Below, piece after piece: positions 43,394-51,908 of a stretch of 64,000 bases of DNA. The notes under the pieces were generated by a model. It worked only from the letters and a program-made list of their open reading frames with translations. It searched no databases and was not told where the DNA came from. Made by a program: the position numbers and the translations under genes. Source of the DNA: Pseudoxanthomonas suwonensis (GTDB lineage: Bacteria > Pseudomonadota > Gammaproteobacteria > Xanthomonadales > Xanthomonadaceae); NCBI RefSeq assembly GCF_000972865.1, contig NZ_CP011144.1, positions 2,480,001 through 2,544,000 on the forward strand, read 5' to 3'. Every line of letters starts with the position of its first letter. Within the stretch, counting starts at the first letter, position 1.

Positions 43394-44437
43394 TCAGGGG
43401 AAGGGGATCTCGCGGCGCTGGGCGTCGCTGAGCAGGCCGGCTTCGATCACGCGCATGACCTGCAGCGCCTCGTCGGCGGTGACCGGCGGCGGTGCGCCGC
43501 GGAGGATCGCGTCGCGCATGCCCGCGTAGAAGGCCAGGTAGTCGCCGGCCGGCGCGGGTGATGGCGCTTCCTGCACGCTGCCGTCGTCGCCCGCCCGCAG
43601 CAGCGTGCCCGGGCGCGGGTCGCGGCCCCAGCCGGCGGCGCCGGGCACGGCGCCGGCGCGCAGTGCGTCCTCCTGCGGGTCCAGGCCGTGCTTGATCCAG
43701 CTGCCGCCAGTGCCGTGCACGGCGAAGCGCAGGCCGTGGCCGGGCACCAGCGCGCCGGCGTGCAGGACCGCGCGCAGCCGCGGGTAGCGCAGCTGCACGT
43801 GGAAGTAGTCGGTGGCCGAGGCGCCGCTGCGCTGGCGGGCCAGGTCGGCGGCGACCGCCAGCGGCGGGCCGAACAGCTGCAGCACCTGATCGACCAGGTG
43901 CGGACCCAGGTCGTACCACAGGCCGCTGCCGGGGCCTTCGCGGTCGCGCCAGCGGTCGGGCACCTGCGGCCGGAAGCGGTCGAAGTGCGAGTGCAGCTCG
44001 GCCACCTCGCCCAGCGCGCCGTCGTCGAGCAGGGCGCGCAGGGCGAGGAAGTCGGCATCCCAGCGCCGGTTGTGGAACACGCCCAGCACGCGGCCGGTGC
44101 GCGCGGCCGCGTCGCGAACGGCCTGCGCCTGGGCCACGTTCAAGGCGAACGGTTTGTCCACCACCACGTGCTTGCCGGCGGCCAGCGCAGCCAGTGCCAG
44201 TGGTGCGTGGCTGTCGTTGGGCGTGGCCACGACCACCAGGTCGATGGCCGGGTCGGCGAACGCCTGCGCCGGATCGGCGAGCACGCGCGCCTGCGGGTAC
44301 GTGGCTGCGACCTTGTCCGCCTGGCGCGAGACCACCGTATGCAGGTGCAGGCCCGGCGTGGCCGCCAGCAACGGTGCGTGGAAGACGCTGCCGGCCAGGC
44401 CGTAGCCGATCAGTGCGACATGCAGGTCGTTGGCCAT
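43394..44437 (-). CDS. Gfo/Idh/MocA family oxidoreductase
   Basis: A 347-residue NAD(P)-dependent oxidoreductase, likely acting on a sugar or inositol derivative. The N-terminal Rossmann domain begins VALIGYGLAGSVFHAPLLAA, with the family motif GKHVVVDKPFALN (EKP equivalent reads DKP, Lys conserved). The C-terminal domain contains VFHNRRWDADFLALRALL and SGLWYDLGPHLVDQVLQLFG with the catalytic His region. It resembles the E. coli YdgJ group. The ATG at 44437 places the Rossmann motif at the N-terminus. No operon partner. Confidence 0.9.
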   Translation of the reverse strand: MANDLHVALIGYGLAGSVFHAPLLAATPGLHLHTVVSRQADKVAATYPQARVLADPAQAFADPAIDLVVVATPNDSHAPLALAALAAGKHVVVDKPFALNVAQAQAVRDAAARTGRVLGVFHNRRWDADFLALRALLDDGALGEVAELHSHFDRFRPQVPDRWRDREGPGSGLWYDLGPHLVDQVLQLFGPPLAVAADLARQRSGASATDYFHVQLRYPRLRAVLHAGALVPGHGLRFAVHGTGGSWIKHGLDPQEDALRAGAVPGAAGWGRDPRPGTLLRAGDDGSVQEAPSPAPAGDYLAFYAGMRDAILRGAPPPVTADEALQVMRVIEAGLLSDAQRREIPFP

Positions 44438-44602
44438 CGGCGGAACTCCGTGATTCCGGCCCGGCATTACACGCGGCGATGACGCCATCGTGCAAGCGCG
44501 CTCACCGCGCTGAACGCAGCACAACCTTCACGCCTGGATTCACTGCTGCTGTACGCGGCGCCGCCGAGACTCCCACCACACCCACCCGACGAGGAGTTAC
44601 CG

Positions 44603-44947
44603 ATGCGCAAGCAAGCTTCCATCCTGGCGGTCGCCATGGTTGCGGCCCTGAGCGGCGCCACCGCACTGGCCAACGACGACAACAAGCCGGCCAAGAACCC
44701 GGCCGCCGAGAGGGAATCGGCGCAGCCGGTCAACGACACCTGGATCACCACCAAGGTCAAGTCCAGCCTGCTGGCCGACACCGACGTGTCTGGCACCGAC
44801 ATCAAGGTCGACACGGTCAACGGCGTGGTCCACCTCAGCGGTACGGCCGCAACCCAGGTCCAGGCCGACAAGGCCAAGAAGATCGCCCGCGACATCGAGG
44901 GCGTGGCCAGCGTCGACACCTCGGCGCTGCGGGTGGCCGGTCGCTGA
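44603..44947 (+). CDS. BON-domain periplasmic protein, OsmY-like
   Basis: A 114-residue exported protein with signal peptide (ILAVAMVAALSGATALAND) and one BON domain at about 45-112: NDTWITTKVKSSLLADTDVS, IKVDTVNGVVHLSGTA, and AKKIARDIEGVASVDTSALR. BON proteins bind membranes or phospholipid and support envelope stress tolerance; OsmY carries two copies, this protein one. ACGAGGAG seven bases before the ATG is a strong ribosome binding site. It is followed by a good terminator, so it is a single-gene unit. Confidence 0.88.
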   Translation: MRKQASILAVAMVAALSGATALANDDNKPAKNPAAERESAQPVNDTWITTKVKSSLLADTDVSGTDIKVDTVNGVVHLSGTAATQVQADKAKKIARDIEGVASVDTSALRVAGR

Positions 44948-44995
44948 TAGCCGGACACACGGTTCTGGCGCACCGGAGTGACGACGGGCGCCATG

Positions 44996-45030
44996 GCGGC
45001 GCGGAGCTTCGCGGCTCCGCGCCGCTTTCT
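44996..45030 (+). terminator. Rho-independent terminator of the BON gene
   Basis: GCGGCGCGGAGC (44996-45007) pairs perfectly with GCTCCGCGCCGC (45014-45025) across TTCGCG, followed by TTTCTGTT. It is 48 bases after the stop codon. Confidence 0.85.
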
Positions 45031-45181
45031 GTTGCATCCGCCAACCTCCCGCAAACCTTCTGTTACATCGGGTTACATGCCCGCGCATGCGTGGTGCAGT
45101 GCCCGTTTATGCGTACGCGTTGACCGCCGCGGCGGATGCCTCCGCTAGAATCGGGTCGCCCCCGTCCCGCCCCCCGCCCCG

Positions 45182-47371
45182 ATGCCGAGCGACCCCAAGC
45201 CCACCGACGCGAGAGTCGAGTCCCTGCTCGCGCGCATGACCCTCGAGGAGAAGGTCGGGCAGCTGGGGGTGTTCGCCGACATGGTCCGGCCATTCGCGCC
45301 GGACGTGAACCCCGACGCCAACGTGCACAACGCCGCCGAAGTGCTCGAGCAGGTGCGCGCCGGGGGCGTGGGCGCGCTGTTCAATGGCGTCGGCGCCGCG
45401 CAGGGCCTCGAGATCCAGCGCGTGGCGGTGGAGGAGAGCAGGCTCGGCATCCCGGTGCTGCTGGCCGCCGACGTGATCCACGGCATGCGCACCGTGTTCC
45501 CGATCCCGCTGGGCGAGGCGGCCAGCTTCGAGCCGGCACTGGCCGAGCGCACCGCGCGCGCTACCGCGGTGGAGGCCACTGCCGCCGGCATCCACTGGAC
45601 CTACGCGCCGGCGGTGGACATCGCCCGCGACCAGCGCTGGGGCCGCGGTGCCGAGGGCGCCGGCGAGGATACCTTCCTCGGCTGTGCGTTCGCCGCCGCG
45701 CGGGTGCGCGGCTTCCAGGGCCAGGACCTGCGCGCCGCCGACTCGCTGCTGGCCACGCCCAAGCACTTCGTCGGCTACGGCGCGGTGGCCGCGGGCATGG
45801 ACTACAACTACGTGGAGATCGCCGAGGGCACGCTGCGCGACGTGCACCTGCCGCCGTTCGAGGCCGCCCTGGACGCGGGCGCGCTGGCGGTGATGACCGC
45901 CTTCAACGACATCAACGGCGTGCCGGCCAGCGCCAACCACGCGCTGCTGACCGGGGTGCTGCGCGAGCAGTGGCGGTTCCCCGGGGTGGTGGTGTCCGAC
46001 TACACCGCCGACATGGAGCTGGTCGCGCACGGCTACGCCGAGGACGACCGCGACGCCACCCGGCGCGCGTTCCTGGCCGGGATGGACATGAGCATGCAGA
46101 GCGGCTTCTACGCCGCGCACCTGCCGGCGCTGGTCGAGTCCGGTGAGGTACCGATGGCGGCGCTGGACGCGGCGGTGCGGCGGGTGCTGTCGCTGAAGGC
46201 CGCCATCGGCCTGCTCGACGATCCGTACCGCTCGCTGGACCCGGCGCGCGAGGCCGACACTTCGCACTTGGCCGCGCACGAGGCGCTGGCCCGCGACGCG
46301 GCGCGGCGCTCGATCGTGCTGCTCAGGAACGAGGGCGAGCTGCTGCCGCTGCGCCGCGATGCGCGCATCGCGCTGGTCGGCCCGTTCGCCCGCGACACCG
46401 ACAACATCGAAGGTTGCTGGACGCTGTTCGGCGACAAGTCACGCTACGTGACCCTGGAGTCCGGTATCCGCGCCGCGCTGCCCGACGATGCCGTGCTCGA
46501 GGTGGTCGACGGCTGTGCGCTGGAGGCGCCGATGGAGGGCGGCATCGAGGCGGCGGTCGCCGCCGCGCGCCGCGCCGGGGTGGTGCTGCTGGCGGTGGGC
46601 GAGCCGCAGCGCTACAGCGGCGAAGCACAGTCGCGTACCCGGATCGTGCTGCCGCCGGCGCAGCAGGCGCTGGCCGAGGCGGTGGCCGCGACCGGCACGC
46701 CGGTGGTGGTGCTGTTGCGCAACGGGCGTGCGCTGGCGCTGGAGGGCGCGGTGCGCGACGCGCAGGCGATCCTGGTGACCTGGTTCCTGGGCAGCCAGAC
46801 CGGGCATGCGGTGGCCGACGTGGTGTTCGGCGACTACAGCCCCTCGGGCCGGTTGCCGGTGAGCTTCCCGCACGACTCCGGGCAGCAGCCGTTCTTCTAC
46901 AATCATCCGCGCACCGGGCGGCCGGAAACGCCGGCGATGTCCGAGTTCAAGGCGCGCTGGCGCGAATATCCCAATACCGCGCTGTATCCGTTCGGCCATG
47001 GCCTGGGTTATAGCCGCATCGAATACGGCGCCACTTGCGTCGATGCGCCGGCGATGGCGTGGGACGGCAGGGTGGTGGTGCGCGCCACGGTGCGCAACGC
47101 CGGAGACCGTGTTGCCGAGGAGGTGGTGCAGCTGTACGTGCACGATCGGGTCGGCAGCCGGGTGCGGCCGGTGCGCGAACTGAAGGGGTTCCGCAAGCTG
47201 CGGCTGCAGCCGGGCGAGGCGCGCGAGGTAGTGTTCGAGCTGTCGCGCGCGCAGCTGGCCTTTACCTGCGCCGATGGAAGCCGTGGCGCCGAGCCGGGGA
47301 CGTTCGATGTCTGGATCGCGCCATCGTCCGCGACCGGCGAGCCGGCGCGATTCGAACTGCTGCCACCCTGA
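45182..47371 (+). CDS. GH3 beta-glucosidase (BglX-type)
   Basis: A 729-residue family 3 glycoside hydrolase, releasing terminal beta-linked glucose or xylose. The N-terminal barrel starts RMTLEEKVGQLGVF and includes IPVLLAADVIHGMRTVFPIP, DQRWGRGAEGAGEDTFLG and TPKHFVGYG. The nucleophile Asp273 lies in GVVVSDYTADMEL. The second domain (ARRSIVLLRNEGELLPL onward) contains GEAQSRTRI. A C-terminal FnIII-like domain includes EVVQLYVHDRVGS and ELKGFRKL. No signal peptide is seen at the ATG chosen (45182), unlike periplasmic BglX, so it may be cytoplasmic. The ribosome binding site is weak. A repeat array follows. Confidence 0.9.
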   Translation: MPSDPKPTDARVESLLARMTLEEKVGQLGVFADMVRPFAPDVNPDANVHNAAEVLEQVRAGGVGALFNGVGAAQGLEIQRVAVEESRLGIPVLLAADVIHGMRTVFPIPLGEAASFEPALAERTARATAVEATAAGIHWTYAPAVDIARDQRWGRGAEGAGEDTFLGCAFAAARVRGFQGQDLRAADSLLATPKHFVGYGAVAAGMDYNYVEIAEGTLRDVHLPPFEAALDAGALAVMTAFNDINGVPASANHALLTGVLREQWRFPGVVVSDYTADMELVAHGYAEDDRDATRRAFLAGMDMSMQSGFYAAHLPALVESGEVPMAALDAAVRRVLSLKAAIGLLDDPYRSLDPAREADTSHLAAHEALARDAARRSIVLLRNEGELLPLRRDARIALVGPFARDTDNIEGCWTLFGDKSRYVTLESGIRAALPDDAVLEVVDGCALEAPMEGGIEAAVAAARRAGVVLLAVGEPQRYSGEAQSRTRIVLPPAQQALAEAVAATGTPVVVLLRNGRALALEGAVRDAQAILVTWFLGSQTGHAVADVVFGDYSPSGRLPVSFPHDSGQQPFFYNHPRTGRPETPAMSEFKARWREYPNTALYPFGHGLGYSRIEYGATCVDAPAMAWDGRVVVRATVRNAGDRVAEEVVQLYVHDRVGSRVRPVRELKGFRKLRLQPGEAREVVFELSRAQLAFTCADGSRGAEPGTFDVWIAPSSATGEPARFELLPP

Positions 47372-47387
47372 TCTCCCCCGCGACTGT

Positions 47388-47843
47388 GTAGGAGCCGGCT
47401 TCAGCCGGCGACACGAGCGTTGGAACCATGAGGGCGTCGCCTGTGCCGACGGCGTCGCGTCGCGGGCAAGCCCGGCTCCTACAACAACGGTGTGGCTGCT
47501 GTTCTGTAGGAACACAGCTTGCTGGCGACTCGGGCGTCGGGATCATGAGAGCGTCGCGTGTGCCGACGGCGTCGCGTCGCCGGCTGAACCCGGCTCCTAC
47601 AACAGTTGCGGCGCGGGCGCCTTCTGTAGGAGCTGACTTCAGTCGGCGACACGGGCGTCGGGACCACGAGAGCGTCGCCTGTGCCGATGGCGTCGAGTCG
47701 CCGGCTGAACCCGGCTCCTACAACAGTTGCGGCGCGGGCGCCTTCTGTAGGAGCTGACTTCAGTCGGCGACACGGGCGTCGGGACCACGAGAGCGTCGCC
47801 TGTGCCGACGGCGTCGGGTCGCCGGCTGAACCCGGCTCCTACA
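47388..47843. repeat. Array of four GTAGGAGC..GGCTCCTAC palindromic elements
   Basis: Units at 47388-47484, 47506-47601, 47626-47722 and 47747-47843. Units 3 and 4 are near-identical (period 121 bases) and share the spacer ACAGTTGCGGCGCGGGCGCC with the gap between units 2 and 3, so the last units arose by tandem duplication. Each unit is a long imperfect palindrome. The array fills the 492-base convergent gap between the GH3 gene and the small module gene. There is no gene inside it. Confidence 0.9.
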
Positions 47844-47863
47844 GGAAGCAAAGAGCGGCGGGG

Positions 47864-48175
47864 TCAGGTGCCGTGCGGCTCGCCGCGTTCCCAGGCGCGC
47901 AGGACGGCCTGGCGTGCGCGGTTCCAGTCCAGCCGCGACGGGCCCTTGCTGGTTTCCCATTCGTGCTGCAGGTCGCTTTCCAGGCTGTTGAAGTCGCGGT
48001 CGGCATAGCGGCGCCGCGCACCGTAACCGAGCCGGTAGGCCGCGTCGTAGTCGTCGTAGCTGTCGCCCTCCAGGAAATACGGCTCGCTGGTGAACTTCTG
48101 GTTCCAGTACCCCGAATCGGGGAACGGCTCGACCGGGGCGCGTCCGGGAATCTGGTAGCCGGGTTGCGGGCTCAT
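47864..48175 (-). CDS. Small protein with one copy of the Tyr/Arg/Trp-rich module
   Basis: A 103-residue acidic/aromatic protein. Residues about 22-97 align with each module of the protein at 1328-2110: a lead GYWNQKFTSEPYF with S-x-P-Y, then YDAAYRLGYGARRRYADRDF, SLESDLQHEWETSKGPSRLD and WNRARQAVLRAW. GAGGAG precedes the ATG at 48175 on the minus strand. There is no export signal. It lies 146 bases from a separate glycine-zipper protein gene on the same strand (48322-48819), whereas in the first protein zipper and modules are fused. Function unknown. Confidence 0.72.
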   Translation of the reverse strand: MSPQPGYQIPGRAPVEPFPDSGYWNQKFTSEPYFLEGDSYDDYDAAYRLGYGARRRYADRDFNSLESDLQHEWETSKGPSRLDWNRARQAVLRAWERGEPHGT

Positions 48176-48321
48176 GATGCGTCTCCTCGTGCTGATCGTC
48201 GATGACCACACCTTAACGACGCGACGGTTAACCACCGCGATAGGCGGCGTGATCGTGAAGTTATGCGGGCAGCCACCATGCACGCGCGTGGCGCGTACAT
48301 GTTCCTGCATGCGCAAGCGCA

Positions 48322-48819
48322 TCAACTCACCGCGCTGGCTGCCTCGTACGGCAGCGGCACCGCGCCGGCCTGCATCACCGCCGCCTCGGCGCGCTGCAGT
48401 GCTGCCTCTTCGGCGTCGATCACCACCAGGATCTGCCCGGCCTCGATCGCGTCCTCGAAGCGGCGCCGCACCGGATCGGGCACGGTGGCGCCCACCAGCG
48501 CCGCCGACCAGCTGCCGACCAGCGCGCCGACCGCGGCCATCAGGCCGGCGCCGGCCAGGGTGATGCCCAGCGGTGGCACGGCCACCGCGACCAGCCCGGC
48601 GACCAGGCCGACCGCGCCGCCGCCGGCGGCGCCGCGCAGCGCGGCCGGCACCGAATCGGTGTGCGCCTCGCGCAGGTCGTCGGGCACCGACTCCATCTCG
48701 ATGTCGGAGCGGGCGATCAGCGACAGCGAGTCGCGGTCGATGCCGGTATCGCGCGCGGCCGCCAGGGCGGCCTGCGCGGCGGCGAGGTTGGGCGTGGCGT
48801 AGATGCGGCGGGTCTTCAT
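48322..48819 (-). CDS. Glycine-zipper stress-type protein
   Basis: A 165-residue protein. The N-terminal part (KTRRIYATPNLAAAQAALAA, IDRDSLSLIARSDIEME) and C-terminal part (ILVVIDAEEAALQRAEAAVM) form ferredoxin-like strands. They flank a Gly/Ala-rich hydrophobic hairpin at about 68-117 (LRGAAGGGAVGLVAGLVAVA, VGALVGSWSAALVGA). This layout recurs in general-stress proteins that insert a glycine zipper in the membrane. The ATG at 48819 is chosen over one 11 codons upstream. It is probably functionally linked to the adjacent module protein. Confidence 0.72.
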   Translation of the reverse strand: MKTRRIYATPNLAAAQAALAAARDTGIDRDSLSLIARSDIEMESVPDDLREAHTDSVPAALRGAAGGGAVGLVAGLVAVAVPPLGITLAGAGLMAAVGALVGSWSAALVGATVPDPVRRRFEDAIEAGQILVVIDAEEAALQRAEAAVMQAGAVPLPYEAASAVS

Positions 48820-48913
48820 GGTACGGGCGCTCCGACGGCCTGCGGCCGTCACTGTGGAGCGTCACTGTCGGCCCGCCGCGGTGATCCGGGCGTGAGCGCG
48901 AGGACGCCGCGGT

Positions 48914-50173
48914 TCAGCCGGCGTCGGACGGGTCGGCAGCCTCCGGGCTGCTGCGCGCCACGATCGCGGTCGCGGTCAGATCACCGGTGACGTTGCCGGT
49001 GGTGGCGAACACGTCGGGGATGGTGTCCACCGCCAGCAGCAGGCCCAGCGGCTCCACCGGCAGGCCCATCGACTGGGTCACCGGCATCACCGTGGCCATG
49101 AAGCTGACCTGGCCAGGCAGGCCGACCGAGCCCAGGCTGATCACCACCGCCAGCGCCGAACCGGCCGCCAGCTGCATCGCGCTCAGCTCGATGCCGTAGG
49201 CCCAGGCCACGAACGCCGCGGCGACGATGTACTGGATCGGGCTGGTGATCCGGAACAGGGTCACCGCCATCGGCAGCACCAGCGCGGCCACCGCGCGCGG
49301 CAGGCCCAGGCGGTCGCGCGCGCTCTCCAGCATCGCCGGCAGCGAGGCCAGCGAGGACTGGGTGCTGGCCGCCACCACCTGCGCCGGCAGGATGCCGCTG
49401 GCGAACGCCGCCGGCGAACGCCCGGCGAACATCGCCACCAGCCCGTAGCAGATGAAGATCGCGCCGATGTACATGGCGCACTGCAGGACGATGTAGCCGG
49501 CCAGCGCGCCGACCACGCCCAGCCCGGCCTGCGCGCACACCGCCAGCATCAGCGCGAACACGCCCAGCGGCGCGGCCAGCAGCACCCAGCGCACGATCAC
49601 GATCATGGTGTCGGCGATGCCGTGGCACAGGCCGATGACCTGGGCGCGGCGCTCGGACTCGATCCGGGTCAGGGCGAAGCCGAAGAACAGGGCGAACACC
49701 ACCAGCGGCAGCATCGCGCCCTGCGCGGCGGCCATGATCGCGTTGGACGGGATGACCCCGCTGATCCACTGCGCCAGGGTCGGCGCGGCGCCGGCCTCGA
49801 CCGTGGCGGCCGAGCCCTGCAGGGTCGCGGCGAGCGCTTCGCTGCGCGGCACCAGCGACAGCAGCGCCGGCGCCGCCAGCGCCGCGTAGGCGGCGAAGAA
49901 CGACAGCATTGCCACGAACACCGTCATCGCCCGCCGCGCCACCCGTCCGGAGGCGGCCGCATCCGAGGCGGTGGCCACGCCCAGGATCACCAGCGCCAGC
50001 ACCAGCGGCACCACGGTCATCTGCAGCGCGCTCAGCCACAGCCGGCCGACCGGCTGGGCGACGCCGGCGGCGGCCAGCGCCGCGTCCGGGTGCCAGTGCG
50101 CCAGCGACAGGCCGACGATCGCGCCGGCGGCCAGCGCCAGCAGCACGCGCGCGGTCGCGCCCGGCCAGCGCAT
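48914..50173 (-). CDS. Dicarboxylate/amino acid:cation symporter (DAACS)
   Basis: A 419-residue inner-membrane transporter of the GltP/DctA type, taking up glutamate, aspartate or C4-dicarboxylates with Na+ or H+. About eight helices and two re-entrant loops are visible: WLSALQMTVVPLVLALVILG, VAASTQSSLASLPAMLESAR (Ser-rich first hairpin), SLGSVGLPGQVSFMATVMPV and VDTIPDVFATTGNVTGDLTA (substrate and cation motif). It overlaps the transpeptidase gene by one base (TGATG), so it is the last gene of the leftward murein-peptide operon. Uptake of Glu or Ala released by the other enzymes would fit. Confidence 0.9.
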   Translation of the reverse strand: MRWPGATARVLLALAAGAIVGLSLAHWHPDAALAAAGVAQPVGRLWLSALQMTVVPLVLALVILGVATASDAAASGRVARRAMTVFVAMLSFFAAYAALAAPALLSLVPRSEALAATLQGSAATVEAGAAPTLAQWISGVIPSNAIMAAAQGAMLPLVVFALFFGFALTRIESERRAQVIGLCHGIADTMIVIVRWVLLAAPLGVFALMLAVCAQAGLGVVGALAGYIVLQCAMYIGAIFICYGLVAMFAGRSPAAFASGILPAQVVAASTQSSLASLPAMLESARDRLGLPRAVAALVLPMAVTLFRITSPIQYIVAAAFVAWAYGIELSAMQLAAGSALAVVISLGSVGLPGQVSFMATVMPVTQSMGLPVEPLGLLLAVDTIPDVFATTGNVTGDLTATAIVARSSPEAADPSDAG

Positions 50174-50988
50174 CAGCGCACTCCCAGGAACGGCAGGTGC
50201 CAGGTCGGCGCCAGGCGCCGGTACTCGGCCTCGGGCAGCAGCACGAAGCGCGGCGCGCGGGCTGGGTCGAGCCAGGCCAGCAGCGCTTCCATGTCGGCGT
50301 CGGCCATCGCCGTGCAGCCGGCGGTGGCCTCGCCGGGCGTGCGCCAGAGGTGGGCGAAGATGCAGCTGCCGCCGCCGGGCGCGTGCTCCGGGTTGTGCCC
50401 GATGACGAAGCCGAGGCGGTAGCGCGGGTCGCCGTCATGGTGCAGGTCCAGGCGCATCGGCTCGGTCGAGCCGGCCACGGCGGCCTGGCCGACCACGCGC
50501 GCGTCGACGATGCGGTTGTAGAGCGGCGAGTCGGGCACGTCCATGCACCAGTCGCTTTCCCGCATCGCCTGGTAGGGCAGGGCGCTGGCGGTGGCGTCGG
50601 CGTAGCCGAAGGCGGTGCCCAGCGCGAACACACCGGCCGGGCTGCGCCCATCGCCTTCGCGCTTGCGCGGCCCCTGGCCCTGGTCGGTCTGCGGATGCAG
50701 GCCCACGCCCCAGGCGCTGCCGTTGCGGCCGAGGCTGACGTCGAAGGCATCCACCTCGCGCCACACCGCGGTCTCGCCGGCGCGCTCGAGCCGGTGCAGG
50801 CGGCCCTGGTGCTCGTCCCAGCCGGCGGTGGTCACCACCACCAGCTGGCGGGCGTCGTGCAGCGGCTCGACGGGCATGGATGCCGGGTCGTGCGCCATGG
50901 CCGCGATGCCCCAGGCCAGGGCCAGGGCGGCGGCCACGGGCCAGGCGAAGCGGGATGGGCGTGCGGGTCCGGCGTGCGATGCGGCCAT
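50173..50988 (-). CDS. YkuD-type L,D-transpeptidase family protein
   Basis: A 271-residue exported protein. After a basic N-terminus and hydrophobic signal segment (FAWPVAAALALAWGIAAMA), the YkuD domain covers about 45-235: RQLVVVTTAGWDEHQGRLHR, REGDGRSPAGVFALGTAFGY and YRLGFVIGHNPEHAPGGGSC. The catalytic part IFAHLWRTPGEATAGCTAM carries the His and Cys of the family. Such enzymes make or break bonds at L-centre-D-centre positions in peptidoglycan stems. In this operon a carboxypeptidase or endopeptidase use is plausible. It lies 24 bases after the regulator gene. Confidence 0.83.
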   Translation of the reverse strand: MAASHAGPARPSRFAWPVAAALALAWGIAAMAHDPASMPVEPLHDARQLVVVTTAGWDEHQGRLHRLERAGETAVWREVDAFDVSLGRNGSAWGVGLHPQTDQGQGPRKREGDGRSPAGVFALGTAFGYADATASALPYQAMRESDWCMDVPDSPLYNRIVDARVVGQAAVAGSTEPMRLDLHHDGDPRYRLGFVIGHNPEHAPGGGSCIFAHLWRTPGEATAGCTAMADADMEALLAWLDPARAPRFVLLPEAEYRRLAPTWHLPFLGVR

Positions 50989-51012
50989 GCGGTCTCGTTC
51001 GTTGTCGGGGGA

Positions 51013-51876
51013 TCACGTGTCCAGCAGGTGCCGGATGCGCTCGAGGTTGATGCCGAGCTGGCGGTGCCGGTCCGGGTTGGCCTGGCACAGCAGCACGAAC
51101 AGGAAGTCGAGCAGGTACTGCAGCGAGGAACGGTACAGCAGCGCCTCGATGTGCGGCGAGGAGTCGTGCGCGGACACCACCAGTGCCGCGTCGGCGTGCG
51201 CGCGCAGCGGGTTGGCGGTGTGCCGGGTGATCGACACCACCTTGCCCTCGCAGGCCTGGAACTGGCGGCTGATCTGCGACAGCTGCGGCAGCTGGCCGAA
51301 CTCGGAGAACACCAGCAGCACGTCGCCGGGCCGGGCCGCCGACAGGTTGGCCATCATCAGGATCGGGTCGGAATGGTGCACCGTGAGCACGCCCAGCAGC
51401 GACAGGCGCATGCCGAACTCGCGCGCGAACAGGCCGTCGTCGCCCAGCCCGCAGACGAACACCTTGCCGGCGCCGTCGACCAGCCCGACGATCCGCTCCA
51501 TGCCCTCGCGCGGGTTGAGCAGGCGGGTCTCCTCCTCGGCGGCGGCCTTGCTGCGGCGCAGGCTCTCCTCCAGCCGGGTGTACTCGTCGCCGTCGGCCGC
51601 CGGCGCGGCCTGGGCCGGAGCGTCGGCGCCGTTGCGCGCCACCGCCTGGCCGATGCTGTACTTCAGGTCCGGGTAGCCGCGGAAGCCGAACTTCTGGCTG
51701 AACTTGACCACCGACGACTGGCTGATCCCCAGCGCGCTGGCCAGCTGCTGCGAGGAGTAGTCGCGCAGCAGGTGGGCGTTGTCGAGGATGAAGTCGGCGA
51801 TGCGGCGTTCGATCGCCGACATCTGGTCGCGTTCTGAGCGGATCTTCACCAGCGGCGGCATGGGTGCGATCTTCAT
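51013..51876 (-). CDS. RpiR/MurR-family transcriptional regulator (HTH plus SIS)
   Basis: A 287-residue regulator with an N-terminal HTH_6 domain (about 10-85: IADFILDNAHLLRDYSSQQL, ASALGISQSSVVKFSQKFGF) and a C-terminal SIS domain (about 125-270: KVFVCGLGDDGLFAREFGMR and PGDVLLVFSEFGQLPQLSQI). SIS domains of this family bind phosphosugars such as MurNAc 6-phosphate, or related cell-wall products. The gene lies within the murein-peptide operon, 32 bases after the epimerase. The palindromes at 54516-54558 are the obvious candidate operators. The exact effector is unknown. Confidence 0.87.
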   Translation of the reverse strand: MKIAPMPPLVKIRSERDQMSAIERRIADFILDNAHLLRDYSSQQLASALGISQSSVVKFSQKFGFRGYPDLKYSIGQAVARNGADAPAQAAPAADGDEYTRLEESLRRSKAAAEEETRLLNPREGMERIVGLVDGAGKVFVCGLGDDGLFAREFGMRLSLLGVLTVHHSDPILMMANLSAARPGDVLLVFSEFGQLPQLSQISRQFQACEGKVVSITRHTANPLRAHADAALVVSAHDSSPHIEALLYRSSLQYLLDFLFVLLCQANPDRHRQLGINLERIRHLLDT

Positions 51877-51908
51877 CCGGGACGGGCGCACCTGGCAACC
51901 GGCGCGGC

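Noticed and set aside
41954..44495. Long minus-strand extension upstream of the RIO kinase
   Set aside because: Overlaps the gnd and oxidoreductase genes in the wrong frame. The kinase domain starts only at about 41951.
47388..47843. Possible CRISPR array, because of regularly spaced repeats
   Set aside because: The repeated unit is about 97 bases with internal palindromy, the spacers are themselves repeated, and no cas genes are nearby.
43144..47850. Short open frames translating to VGAGFSRRH and RRLNPAPT-like peptides
   Set aside because: They are readings of the GTAGGAGC palindromic elements. No ribosome binding sites are present.
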